A stretch of 64,000 nt of DNA from CAZHHH01 sp052400685 (GTDB lineage Bacteria; Bacteroidota; Bacteroidia; Bacteroidales; Marinilabiliaceae), in NCBI GenBank assembly GCA_052400685.1, contig JBQTGJ010000017.1, one strand, 5' to 3'. Shown piece by piece: positions 45,108-54,080 of this stretch. How positions within the stretch are numbered: the stretch's first letter is position 1; every line of letters starts with the position of its first letter. The notes beneath the pieces are model-generated. The model was given only the letters and a program-made list of their open reading frames with translations, searched no databases and was not told the DNA's origin. A program made the translations under genes and the position numbers.

Positions 45108-45198
45108 ATGAAACGAGCGCTGAGAAATTGTTTCACACACAGAAGTGTGATTAATTCCGGCGAGTTCCACGTGTCCTTAAAAATTAAATTATAAACAC
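45108..45198 (+). repeat. Repeat B, unit 2 (abuts third SusC start)
   Basis: 91 bp from ATGAAACGAGC to AAATTATAAACAC, ending directly at the SusC ATG. Predicted folding: outer stem CACATGAAAC / GTTCCACGTG (8 of 10 pairs), then TGAGA / TTTCA and CACAC / GTGTG hairpins inside, a three-way-junction layout. The third copy at 52153 keeps the same layout with different stem bases. Confidence 0.7.
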
Positions 45199-48100
45199 AT
45201 GAAAAAAAACCTGATATCCCCAAAAAATAGAGTTGACGGATGTGCTATCTCTCGTCCGTTTGCTCCATTGGTTGTTGTGTTGCTTTTGTTTTTTCTATAC
45301 AAGTCAATGAATCCTGCTCAAGCCCAAATGTCCCAACGGATTGTGGTACGAGGTATTGTAACCGACGAAGCAGGCGAACCATTACCAGGGGTTAATATTG
45401 TTACCGAACGAGACCCTATGCAAGGAACTATTTCCAATTTTGAAGGAATGTATTTAATGGAAGCATTTTCAGATGATGTGTTAACATTTTCTTTTATAGG
45501 ATTCAAAATAAAAAATATACCTATTAATGGAAGGCTTGAGATTAATGCTATGCTCGAAACATCTGTAACTTCGCTGGACGAAGTGGTTCTAGTTGGTTAT
45601 GGTTCTTCCAAACGGGCTAATATTGTTGGATCTGTGGCAAGTATATCTGTGGAAGAACTTGAAGATTTTCCAGCGACAAGTATTACCAGTTTGCTGGATG
45701 GAAAGATGGCTGGCATATCTGTTGAGCCTGCTCAACCGACAGGGAGACCGGGTGCATCCACCCGAATACAAGTTCATGGAACAGGAACTTTTGGGACTGC
45801 AGGCGGGGCTTCAAAAGAAATTAATCCGCTTTATGTGGTTGATGGATTTGTTGTTACACAGGAGGAGTTCGATTTACTGGATCCTTCGGAAGTCGAAAGT
45901 TTCTCAGTTTTGAAAGATGCTTCTGCTGCTGTATATGGGGCAAGAGGCGCTAATGGAGTTGTGCTTATTCAAACCAAAAGAGGTAAAGAAGGTAAAATGA
46001 AAGTGTCTTACTCTGGAAGCTACGGAATAGGAGATGCTACTTGCCAAACAGAGATGCTGAGCGCCTATGATCAGGCTAAGATGCTAAATGACAGATACTC
46101 TGCGAATACCGATTACACGCCATTTTCAGATGCAGAGCTTCAGGAGACCAGAAATTTAAACTATAATTGGCTGGACGATGCCTGGAAATTGTCTTCCATA
46201 TCCAGACATTCTGTGACCTTGTCCGGAGGGACTGATAAGGTACGTTATTTTGCCGCCGGGACACATGTTTACGAAACGGGTAATTTTGATAATCTTGATG
46301 TTACAAAGTATTCTTACCGGTTGGGGTTAGATATTGAAGTTGTTAAAAATTTAACAGCTTCGCTTACGCTTAGTATTGATAATAAGATAGTTGATATACC
46401 TTACAATCAGTCGGTTGGAACCAATACTATGGAGAACCTTTTTCAACCGTTGTTGCAAGCACCAAAATGGATGCCTCACCACATCAATGGCTATGCGGTA
46501 TACCCAACTTATGATGATGTGGTTGGTGAAAATCCTTTTGCTTTTTTCGAAACTGAGAGTTATCGCCGGAGCCAAAATAAAGGTAATACCGTTAATATGA
46601 GCTTAAAATATGAATTTGATAAAATTCCCGGTTTGGAAGCTCAGGCAACTTATAGTCGCAGAGAGGGACATGGTTATAGTAAAGAGTATTCGGTTCCATA
46701 TTATCTTTATGAATTTGCAACGCAGGAGGAGTCGACCTATCTATTTTCTGACGAGTTATTGGAAGCCCGTTACATTGAGAATCGTAATGCCATTAGTGAA
46801 AGCTATGGATATGCCCAGAATTATCAGCTAAATGCGGGATTAACCTACGACAAAACAATAAATCTCCACAATTTTAAAATCTTTGCTAATTATGAACAGA
46901 CCGAGTCTGAAGGTAACAGTTTTGGAGCTACAGCCAAAACCCAGGTGTTGGAGGGCGTCGAAACACAATTGGGTTTTAATAATGAATCAGCGATTTCAAA
47001 AGGGGAATTGTCAGAAGGTGGACGCTTATCGGGCATTGGTCGTTTGAACTACAGTTATGCCGGTAAATACATTTTTGAGGGTGTTGTGCGGATTGAGAGT
47101 TCTACCAAATTTGCCCCTGGTCAGCGTATCGGAGTTTTCCCGGCATTTGCAGCCGGGTGGGTTATTTCCGAGGAGAATTTTTTTAAAGACAGAAATTTGC
47201 CTATCGATTATTTAAAGCTTCGTGGATCGTATGGGCGTACAGGAACAGATTATTCTGGAGCCTATGAATATAGGTTACAATATGGTATTGATGACAGTTA
47301 CCTTTTCGCAACTACCGCTCAATCAGGGATTGCCGTTCAAAATGAAGGTGTGGTTTCTTCGGGGGTAACCTGGGAAAAGTCAGACAAAACAAATATTGGC
47401 TTAGATGCCAGATTCTTAGATAACCGGTTGTCTTTTTCCATTGACGGATATTATAATTACAATTTTGATATTTTAACTAACAGGAAAGTGGAATTTGCAT
47501 CAACCTCCGGTATTGTTGATATGGTGAGTGAAAATTTAGGCCGTATGGAAGTATGCGGGTTCGATATGGAAATGGAGTATAAACAGGATATTGGGAAAAA
47601 TGGAAGTTGGTTTATCAAGGGGATTTTTGGTTATAATAATAACAAGGTTTTGGATATTCCTACGGACTATCAGAAATCGGATTTTAGGTATCCCATTGGT
47701 AAAAGTACTTATATGAGTAGTGCTGAACAAGGTTATGTCACAAATGGAATTATTCGTACACAGGAAGAGATTGATGCTATTAATGCAGCTAATTTGGAGA
47801 AATATGGTTTCGATTATAATGTTTTCGGAAGTTCTCTTGCTGTTGGGATGCTATATTTTCAGGATATTGCTCGTCCCGGTAACAGCGATGCGGGAGAACC
47901 TGACATCGTTTATGAACCTGATGGCAAGGTGACTGAAAATGTTGATATTACCTATATTCAAAATGTGAATGAAAATTTTGTTTGGAAAAATTTGTTGCCA
48001 TCTTCAATATCATTAGGCGGAAACTGGAAAGGCCTTTCACTGAGTATGCAGTTCAACATGGCCTTTGGTACTTCCTCCGGAATTGTTGATAAACTGGCTA

Positions 48101-48453
48101 GAACTGCCCCTACTTTATTGGAAAATAGCCCATCTTTCTGGCGTGATTATTATACTGATGACAATAGTGATGCAAAATATCCCAGCCCTATTTACGCTTC
48201 TGATAATGCTCGGTCTTCGGTTTTTTGGATGAAAGATGTCTTTCAATTGAGATTACGTACTTTGAATCTCTCATATTCAATACCTCAAAGGCTTGTATCA
48301 AGGTGGGGTATGTCGTCATTTAGAATTTTCTTTGCCGGCACTAATTTGTGGTCTCCTATTAGCACTTTCGATTATAAAGAAGACGCAATTTCTCGTTACA
48401 ATACATACCCCTTGCTTAAGACTTTTAATCTTGGCGTAAGTCTTACTCTATAA
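45199..48453 (+). CDS. SusC-like TonB-dependent transporter 3 (pectin locus)
   Basis: A 1084-residue outer-membrane transporter. The N-terminus is long (about 44 residues to the cleavage region near AQAQ, with the hydrophobic core VVVLLLFFLYK). CarboxypepD_reg-like domain (~48-120), TonB-box-like DEVVLVGYG, and plug signature DASAAVYGARGANGVVLI, slightly different from the other two SusC proteins. Barrel end FNLGVSLTL. It pairs with SusD3 36 bases downstream. The neighbouring PL1, CE8, GH28 and GH140 genes point to pectic oligosaccharides as cargo. Confidence 0.94.
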   Translation: MKKNLISPKNRVDGCAISRPFAPLVVVLLLFFLYKSMNPAQAQMSQRIVVRGIVTDEAGEPLPGVNIVTERDPMQGTISNFEGMYLMEAFSDDVLTFSFIGFKIKNIPINGRLEINAMLETSVTSLDEVVLVGYGSSKRANIVGSVASISVEELEDFPATSITSLLDGKMAGISVEPAQPTGRPGASTRIQVHGTGTFGTAGGASKEINPLYVVDGFVVTQEEFDLLDPSEVESFSVLKDASAAVYGARGANGVVLIQTKRGKEGKMKVSYSGSYGIGDATCQTEMLSAYDQAKMLNDRYSANTDYTPFSDAELQETRNLNYNWLDDAWKLSSISRHSVTLSGGTDKVRYFAAGTHVYETGNFDNLDVTKYSYRLGLDIEVVKNLTASLTLSIDNKIVDIPYNQSVGTNTMENLFQPLLQAPKWMPHHINGYAVYPTYDDVVGENPFAFFETESYRRSQNKGNTVNMSLKYEFDKIPGLEAQATYSRREGHGYSKEYSVPYYLYEFATQEESTYLFSDELLEARYIENRNAISESYGYAQNYQLNAGLTYDKTINLHNFKIFANYEQTESEGNSFGATAKTQVLEGVETQLGFNNESAISKGELSEGGRLSGIGRLNYSYAGKYIFEGVVRIESSTKFAPGQRIGVFPAFAAGWVISEENFFKDRNLPIDYLKLRGSYGRTGTDYSGAYEYRLQYGIDDSYLFATTAQSGIAVQNEGVVSSGVTWEKSDKTNIGLDARFLDNRLSFSIDGYYNYNFDILTNRKVEFASTSGIVDMVSENLGRMEVCGFDMEMEYKQDIGKNGSWFIKGIFGYNNNKVLDIPTDYQKSDFRYPIGKSTYMSSAEQGYVTNGIIRTQEEIDAINAANLEKYGFDYNVFGSSLAVGMLYFQDIARPGNSDAGEPDIVYEPDGKVTENVDITYIQNVNENFVWKNLLPSSISLGGNWKGLSLSMQFNMAFGTSSGIVDKLARTAPTLLENSPSFWRDYYTDDNSDAKYPSPIYASDNARSSVFWMKDVFQLRLRTLNLSYSIPQRLVSRWGMSSFRIFFAGTNLWSPISTFDYKEDAISRYNTYPLLKTFNLGVSLTL

Positions 48454-48489
48454 TTTGAAAAGGATATATTAATTAAAAAATGACATAAT

Positions 48490-50316
48490 ATGAAAAAGGT
48501 CTTAATAATATTTATTGCTTTGGTGGCCGTCATTTGTTTCGCTTGCGAGGATGTCCTTGATAAAAGAGATTTAAACAAAGTGGACGACAGTATCTGGAAT
48601 GAATATTCATCCGCCAAAACATATATCAACAATATTTATGCTGACAATATGCCGATTTTTTCTATGGCATCGAATATTGGTTACACTGACGAAGGTTATT
48701 CGAGTAATGAAGCAATTACTATGCTGATGTATGGTCTGGTAGGGGATGACGGTATTAGCTATATGAACGCTTTCAGTTTGGAAACATTTCAACTTATTAG
48801 GTCTATTAACATTGCCATAAAGGGAATTCGTGACGGAGACATGAACGATGACGATAAGCAATTATTATTGGGCCAGGTTTTGTTTTTTAGAGCATGGCGA
48901 AATTGGGAATTAGTTAAGTTATATGGTGGTATTCCACTTATTTTTGCTGTTCAGGATCCATATTTCGACGATTTTGATGTGGCTCGCAGCAGTACGAAAG
49001 CTTCAGTAGAAGCAATTGTTTCTGATTTGAATAATGCAATAACGATGTTGCCTGCAAGATGGGACTTGCAGGAAGATCAGGGGCGTATTACCAGTGGGGC
49101 TGCAGCTGCTTTTAAAGGTCGGGTATTGTTGGCCTGGGCCAGTCCTATGTTTAGCCCTGATAATAATATCGACCGCTGGACTGATGCCTATGACGCAAAT
49201 GTAGATGCGAGAAAAATATTGGATGACAATGGTTATAGTTTGAATCCTGTTTTTACCGATATTTTTACCGATTCTCCAGTGGATAACCCTGAAGCTGTGA
49301 TGTATAGGGCCTATAAATCCGATACAGAAGATTACATCAATGATTGGGAAGCTTCTATTCGTCCTCCCTCCGGAGGTGGAAACATGTCATATGCGCCTTC
49401 CTGGAATTTGGTTAAGACATTTTCAATGGTCAATGGGAAGCCTATCTCAGATATAACGTCTGGTTACGACTCTGTTTATTTTTGGAGGAATCGTGATCCT
49501 CGCTTTTACGCAACTATTGGTTTTAATGGTTGTTCGTGGCAAATGGCAGGTCATTCAACGAATGTATTATGGACCTTCAACCAGTATATTGGAGAGAATA
49601 GAAGAACTCCTGCCACCGGTTTTTATTGTAAAAAGGCGAGTAATCCAACCGTTACTATTGAAAATACAGGAAACACATCTACAGCCTGGGTTGAGATAAG
49701 ATATGCCGAAGTACTTATGAATCTGGCTGAGTGTGCCAATGAAATAGGTAAAACAAGTGTTGCCGTTGAGCTTTTAAGTAATATTAGGGATAGGGCTGGG
49801 ATCGATGCTGCAGAGAACTATGGTCTTGGTTCAAACCTCTCTATCGCGCAAATGCGCGAGCTAATAATGAATGAAAGAGCTGTCGAATTTGCTTTTGAGA
49901 ATAAACGCTACTGGGATTTGCGTCGGCGAAAAATGTTTACCGAAGATTTGGGCCCTAATACGCCGAAATTAAACGGTTCAAAACGCTATGGGTTGATTAT
50001 TGACGGTAATGGCGTTTGGAAGACAGGGCGAGTAAGAACCGGTGAGTATGCAGGATGGAGACGGATTGATACAGCCGTTTATTTGGGATATGTGGATATT
50101 GAAAGAGAAGGAGATGCGACAACATATTTTGCCGGAACTCTGAAGGAGATGGATGCGACACTTGCCGCGTTCGGTTTGGAAAATGAGAGCGCATTTATAA
50201 ATTACCAGGATTTATACTATTACTTTGGTATTAGTCAAAGTGTTTTACGAAGAAGTCCTGCCATTGAGCAGACGAAAGGCTGGATTTATGGGACATTTGA
50301 TCCTTTAGCTGAATAA
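48490..50316 (+). CDS. SusD-like surface glycan-binding lipoprotein 3
   Basis: A 608-residue RagB/SusD lipoprotein. Lipobox VICFAC followed by EDVLDKRDLNKVDDS, acidic at +2 and +3 as in exposed lipoproteins. Helical SusD segments include LLLGQVLFFRAWRNWELVKL (~115-135) and the C-terminal NERAVEFAFENKRYWDLRRR (~455-475). It would form the lid of SusC3 and bind pectic fragments. The next gene, PL1, starts 20 bases after its stop. Confidence 0.93.
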   Translation: MKKVLIIFIALVAVICFACEDVLDKRDLNKVDDSIWNEYSSAKTYINNIYADNMPIFSMASNIGYTDEGYSSNEAITMLMYGLVGDDGISYMNAFSLETFQLIRSINIAIKGIRDGDMNDDDKQLLLGQVLFFRAWRNWELVKLYGGIPLIFAVQDPYFDDFDVARSSTKASVEAIVSDLNNAITMLPARWDLQEDQGRITSGAAAAFKGRVLLAWASPMFSPDNNIDRWTDAYDANVDARKILDDNGYSLNPVFTDIFTDSPVDNPEAVMYRAYKSDTEDYINDWEASIRPPSGGGNMSYAPSWNLVKTFSMVNGKPISDITSGYDSVYFWRNRDPRFYATIGFNGCSWQMAGHSTNVLWTFNQYIGENRRTPATGFYCKKASNPTVTIENTGNTSTAWVEIRYAEVLMNLAECANEIGKTSVAVELLSNIRDRAGIDAAENYGLGSNLSIAQMRELIMNERAVEFAFENKRYWDLRRRKMFTEDLGPNTPKLNGSKRYGLIIDGNGVWKTGRVRTGEYAGWRRIDTAVYLGYVDIEREGDATTYFAGTLKEMDATLAAFGLENESAFINYQDLYYYFGISQSVLRRSPAIEQTKGWIYGTFDPLAE

Positions 50317-50335
50317 ACTATTAAAATGTTATAGT

Positions 50336-52156
50336 ATGAAAACAATAGTATCTATTATTTTATTTTTTCTAATTTTTTTCGACGGTATTGGAAATGCTCA
50401 ATTGATTGCGTTTCCAGGCGCCCATGGTTATGGACGCTTTGCCTCGGGAGGAAGGGGAAATGGCACGTCAGGCAGAGTCGCTATTGTCACAAATCTTGAA
50501 GATGACCTTGAAAATCCACCAGAAGGGTCTTTTCGCTGGGCGCTTCAGCAGGGGGTTGATGTGGTGATAAACCCTTATGTGGGAGAAATTGAAGTTAAAC
50601 GTCCTTTGACAATTGTATTTCAGGTTGGGGGTGTCATAAATCTAAAAGGAGATATTCGTGTGCAACGTGATAATTTGACAATTGCAGGACAAACCGCTCT
50701 CGGTGATGGTGTTTGCTTTAGAGGTGCAACTCTTAATTTTAGCGGGAGCAATAATCTTATTGTTCGTTATATAAGATCTCGTCCGGGCGATGAATTAGGT
50801 GAAGAAGTATCGGCCTTCAGAATTGAAAACGGAAGCAATTTTATTATTGACCACTGCTCGTTTAGCTGGGCCATTGAGGAAACAACTCATTTTTCAAGCA
50901 ATAACGGGACTACCGTTCAATGGTGCATTATAAGTGAATCGCTTTACAATTCTATTCATAAAAAAGGCGCACGTGGTTATGGCACACAATGGGGGGGCGA
51001 ATATGCCTCTTATCATCATAACTTGCTGGCTCATCATAATTCTCGTATGCCGCGTATCAACGGATCAAATAGCAACGATGTGGAATCGTTGGTGGATTAC
51101 CGCAATAATATTAACTATAATTGGGGGAGCGTCGGTGCTTTTTATGGCGGCGAATGGGAAGGTACCAATGGCTTGGGTTTTAGCCATGTCAACGTAGTGA
51201 ACAATTATTTTAAACCCGGACCGGCGACACCTAGCGACCCTATTTTTGCACGCCCGTCCCTTAACCGTTCAGGTGTCACGCTTGATGGATATGCCAAATG
51301 GTTTTTTGATGGAAATACGATGGAAGGCGATGAGATTATATCAGTTGATAATTGGAGTGGAGTAGATGGGTCTGAGGTTGGGGGAATTGATAATATACAA
51401 TCAGATGAGGTGCTTCTTAAAACTGTTGAAATACAGGATATTTCTGGTTATCTGGAGAATTATGATCAGTATACCGAAACTGCGGCGCAAGCATGGGAGA
51501 CGGTACTCGCTAATGCAGGCGCTGTTTTGCCTATGCGTGATGCTATTGACGCGCGAGTGGTTGCTGAAACTAAAGGAGAAATCCCTATTGTTAGATATGC
51601 CTATACTACAGTTGATGATCAGACTACGCCATTGAAAGGTGTGACGTCGGGTATTATTGATACGCAGGTTAATTTGGTCTCTCCATCTGATCCGGAAGGA
51701 ACAACAGCCTGGGATGTTTACAGCACTTCAACCAGCGAACTGGCTCCTGTTGACACTGATAGAGATGGAATCCCAGATGAATGGGAGATCATTAATGGAC
51801 TTAATTATCAGGATGAAACGGATGGAAGGATTCTTTCTGCTTCCGGTTATTCTTGGCTTGAACTTTATTTATTTGACTTATCAGGAGAAGACGTGCCAAC
51901 CGAGGTGAAATTTACAGAGACGAACAACGATGTTTGTTTTTACCCCAATCCTGTGGCTGATAAACTTTTTATCTCAACTTATGCATATCTGATAAAGGTC
52001 GAATTATATAACAGTACAGGCCTTCTTCTTGCTGTTTTTAAAAACATTGACAGTATCGGACAAATATCATTGACGGATCTGTATCCGGGTGTTTACATTA
52101 TTCGGGTTTATTTAGAGGGAAACCAGATTCTCACTAAAAAAATTGTAAAGTTATGA
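50336..52156 (+). CDS. PL1 pectate lyase with T9SS sorting domain
   Basis: A 606-residue secreted lyase cleaving homogalacturonan by beta-elimination. Signal peptide (1-21). The right-handed parallel beta-helix (~22-420) starts with the PL1 pattern LIAFPGAHGYGRFASGGRG and carries NLTIAGQTALGDGVCFRG, IIDHCSFSWAIEE (Ca-binding region) and HHNLLAHHNSRMPRI with the catalytic arginine. A short Ca-binding-like segment (DTDRDGIPDEWEIINGL) links to a T9SS type A sorting domain (~530-606). It is translated from the operon after SusD3; its TGA overlaps the first ATGA of repeat B copy 3. Confidence 0.9.
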   Translation: MKTIVSIILFFLIFFDGIGNAQLIAFPGAHGYGRFASGGRGNGTSGRVAIVTNLEDDLENPPEGSFRWALQQGVDVVINPYVGEIEVKRPLTIVFQVGGVINLKGDIRVQRDNLTIAGQTALGDGVCFRGATLNFSGSNNLIVRYIRSRPGDELGEEVSAFRIENGSNFIIDHCSFSWAIEETTHFSSNNGTTVQWCIISESLYNSIHKKGARGYGTQWGGEYASYHHNLLAHHNSRMPRINGSNSNDVESLVDYRNNINYNWGSVGAFYGGEWEGTNGLGFSHVNVVNNYFKPGPATPSDPIFARPSLNRSGVTLDGYAKWFFDGNTMEGDEIISVDNWSGVDGSEVGGIDNIQSDEVLLKTVEIQDISGYLENYDQYTETAAQAWETVLANAGAVLPMRDAIDARVVAETKGEIPIVRYAYTTVDDQTTPLKGVTSGIIDTQVNLVSPSDPEGTTAWDVYSTSTSELAPVDTDRDGIPDEWEIINGLNYQDETDGRILSASGYSWLELYLFDLSGEDVPTEVKFTETNNDVCFYPNPVADKLFISTYAYLIKVELYNSTGLLLAVFKNIDSIGQISLTDLYPGVYIIRVYLEGNQILTKKIVKL

Positions 52157-52240
52157 AACGAGCATGAGAGCAACTCTCAAAAAGGGAAATGATTATCCCG
52201 ACGAGTTTCATATGGCAACTGAGAAATAAATTATAAACAT
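52153..52240 (+). repeat. Repeat B, copy 3 (abuts CE8 start)
   Basis: 88 bp from ATGAAACGAGC, overlapping the PL1 stop codon, to AAATTATAAACAT, ending at the CE8 ATG. Stems: TATGAAAC / GTTTCATA-type outer arm (8 bp), TGAGAG / CTCTCA around CAA, and GGGA / TCCC. Same branched layout as the unit at 45108, with compensating base differences. Confidence 0.75.
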
Positions 52241-53707
52241 ATGAATAGTAAAGTTTTAATGTATTTTTTGAAATTTCTGTTTTTTTTTTCAGCTGCGCCT
52301 GTTTTTTCGCAGGTTTATGATTATGTGGTTGATATTAATGGAAATGGAAATTTCACCTCCATTAACGAGGCTTTGAACTCTATATCTGAGAATAGCACGA
52401 CTCGTACTCTGATATTTGTAAGGAATGGCGTTTATAATGAAAAGGTTTGGCTTGGTCCTTCTAAAATATCGGTTAGTCTGGTTGGCGAAAATGTGGATGA
52501 CGTTGTAATCAATTGGGACGATTATCAGGGGAAAGATGGTTTGTCTGGCGCTGACAGCTATACTTTTTTAGCAGAAGGTGATGATTTTTATATGGAAAAT
52601 ATTACCGTTGTTAATTCTTATGGTTCAGGGTCTCAGGCAGTTGCTATACGTACAACCGGTGACCGTCAGGTCTTTAAAAATTGTGTATTTAAAGGTCATC
52701 AGGATACTTATTATGCTCATAAAAATAGGCAGTACAATTTTAAATGTATAGTGGAAGGTAATACGGATTTCATTTATGGAGACGCTACTGCTGTTTTTGA
52801 TAGCTGCATTATCAAAAGTCTTAATGGTGGAAATTATATTGCCGCCCCTGCCGATAGTAAGTTAATAACTCCATTAAGTACGGGAGATTTTTATCATGGT
52901 TTTCTGTTTTCCAATTGTAATTTAACAGCAGAGGCTGGAGTTGATATTGGCTCTGTATACTTAGCCCGTCCATGGCAGGCCAACGCTTCTGTTGCGTATA
53001 TTTATTGTATACTTGGGGATCATATAAGTCCGACTGGATGGAGTGAATGGAGCACCAATGATAATCATGAATCAGCTTATTTTTCAGAGTATTTAAATAA
53101 AAATGTAGATGGCAATTTGGCTGATGTGACTCAACGGGTTTCGTGGAGTACTCAGTTGACTGAATATGAGGCAACAGTACTTTATCTTTCCAGTTTTTTC
53201 CTTCGTAAAGAAAATGTTAATTGGTTCCCAAAGCCAGTGGTTACTGCTTTACATGCACCTTTGAATGTTTCGATTGATGGAATTCAATTAGTCTGGGATC
53301 CAGTGGACGAAGCCATCGGTTATGCAATATATAAGAATGGGCGTGTTATTGATTTTGCCTCGGGCAATAGTTTCGTGGTTTCTGAGCCTGTTTCTGATTT
53401 GTCTGTTTTTAAAGTGCTTTCCATTGATGAATATGGCGCTTTGAGTGACGGAACAGAAGTTATCCCCGGATTTTTATCTGATGCCGGTCGCATTGCTGAT
53501 AAAAAAAGTTACCAATTAATCAACAATAAGATTTTTTTTAGTCATCCAACCAAATTTTTGTTGTTTGACATCTCTGGATGCCGGATCATATATGAGCAGG
53601 ATGTCATGCAGGTTTCATTATCAGAACTCGGCACAGGTGTGTATTTTTTGTATTGTGAATCTGAAGGTGAAATGCCTTTTTCTGATAAATTGGTTATCAG
53701 AAGGTGA
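52241..53707 (+). CDS. CE8 pectin methylesterase with T9SS sorting domain
   Basis: A 488-residue secreted esterase that removes methyl groups from homogalacturonan, making it a better lyase substrate. Signal peptide ends near VFSQ. CE8 beta-helix (~26-320) with the catalytic set: Gln and Asp in FKGHQDTYYA, Asp in GNTDFIYGDATAVFDSC, and Arg/Trp in YLARPWQAN. A fibronectin-III-like segment follows (~335-405, LNVSIDGIQLVWDPVDEAIG), then a T9SS type A sorting domain (~415-488). Its leader is repeat B copy 3. Confidence 0.93.
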   Translation: MNSKVLMYFLKFLFFFSAAPVFSQVYDYVVDINGNGNFTSINEALNSISENSTTRTLIFVRNGVYNEKVWLGPSKISVSLVGENVDDVVINWDDYQGKDGLSGADSYTFLAEGDDFYMENITVVNSYGSGSQAVAIRTTGDRQVFKNCVFKGHQDTYYAHKNRQYNFKCIVEGNTDFIYGDATAVFDSCIIKSLNGGNYIAAPADSKLITPLSTGDFYHGFLFSNCNLTAEAGVDIGSVYLARPWQANASVAYIYCILGDHISPTGWSEWSTNDNHESAYFSEYLNKNVDGNLADVTQRVSWSTQLTEYEATVLYLSSFFLRKENVNWFPKPVVTALHAPLNVSIDGIQLVWDPVDEAIGYAIYKNGRVIDFASGNSFVVSEPVSDLSVFKVLSIDEYGALSDGTEVIPGFLSDAGRIADKKSYQLINNKIFFSHPTKFLLFDISGCRIIYEQDVMQVSLSELGTGVYFLYCESEGEMPFSDKLVIRR

Positions 53708-54080
53708 GTTTAAATAACAGGTTTGTTGTCTTATAGTTACGATAATTTGTTTAAGTATGCGTTAGATCAGTTAAGAAAATTTCATTTTCCGTTTTTCTGT
53801 GAGCATGTTCGTCTCAAAAATTGAAAAATGTGGATTTACTGTTGTAAATAATCACTTTGAAAACGAGAGTAACGAAAAAATGGCACTTTTTTACTGATAT
53901 TATATAAGCAAATTTCTGAGACATGAAACGGTTTTGGTAAAGGATGACTTAGCCCAAGGAATGATTCTTTGAAGAGTTTTATTTTTTTTATAAAAACATA
54001 CTATAAACAGCTTCAATATTAAAAGTTTCCTAAACTTATAACATTGGAATGAAGGTATTATTTGGCAAACTAAAATATAA
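53708..54080. other. 373-bp region before the second PL1
   Basis: It holds repeat A copy 4 and about 180 bp of AT-rich leader before the PL1 start. No open frame and no clear terminator after the CE8 gene. Confidence 0.6.
53760..53901 (+). repeat. Dispersed repeat A, copy 4 (before second PL1)
   Basis: The right half is clear: ATTGAAAAATGTGGATTTACT, TGTAAATAATCACTTTGAAAA, CGAGAGTAACGAAAAAATGG, then TTTTTTACTGATATTA. The left half is more diverged (TTAAGAAAATTTCATTTTCCG) with an insertion of about 30 bases in the middle. The CCATTTT arm seen in copies 2 and 3 is lost here. Confidence 0.7.

Larger units (their letters stand above)
44823..45198. other. 376-bp complex leader before the third SusC
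   Basis: Contains, in order, a 42-base hairpin, a partial LacI-type site, an inverted repeat and two tandem units of repeat B that run exactly up to the SusC start codon. No protein gene is called; a 28-codon frame inside the second unit is discussed under rejected items. Confidence 0.7.

Noticed and set aside
45108..45194. 28-codon frame (MKRALRNCFTHRS...) ending 4 bases before SusC3, a possible leader peptide
   Set aside because: The equivalent frame stops after 4 codons in the copy at 52153 and after 8 in the unit at 45019, while the folding layout is kept. The element looks like RNA structure rather than a peptide gene, though local coupling to SusC3 is not excluded.
45001..45198. CRISPR-like tandem repeat
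   Set aside because: Only two ~91-bp units, too long and too diverged for CRISPR repeats, with no unique spacers and no cas genes.
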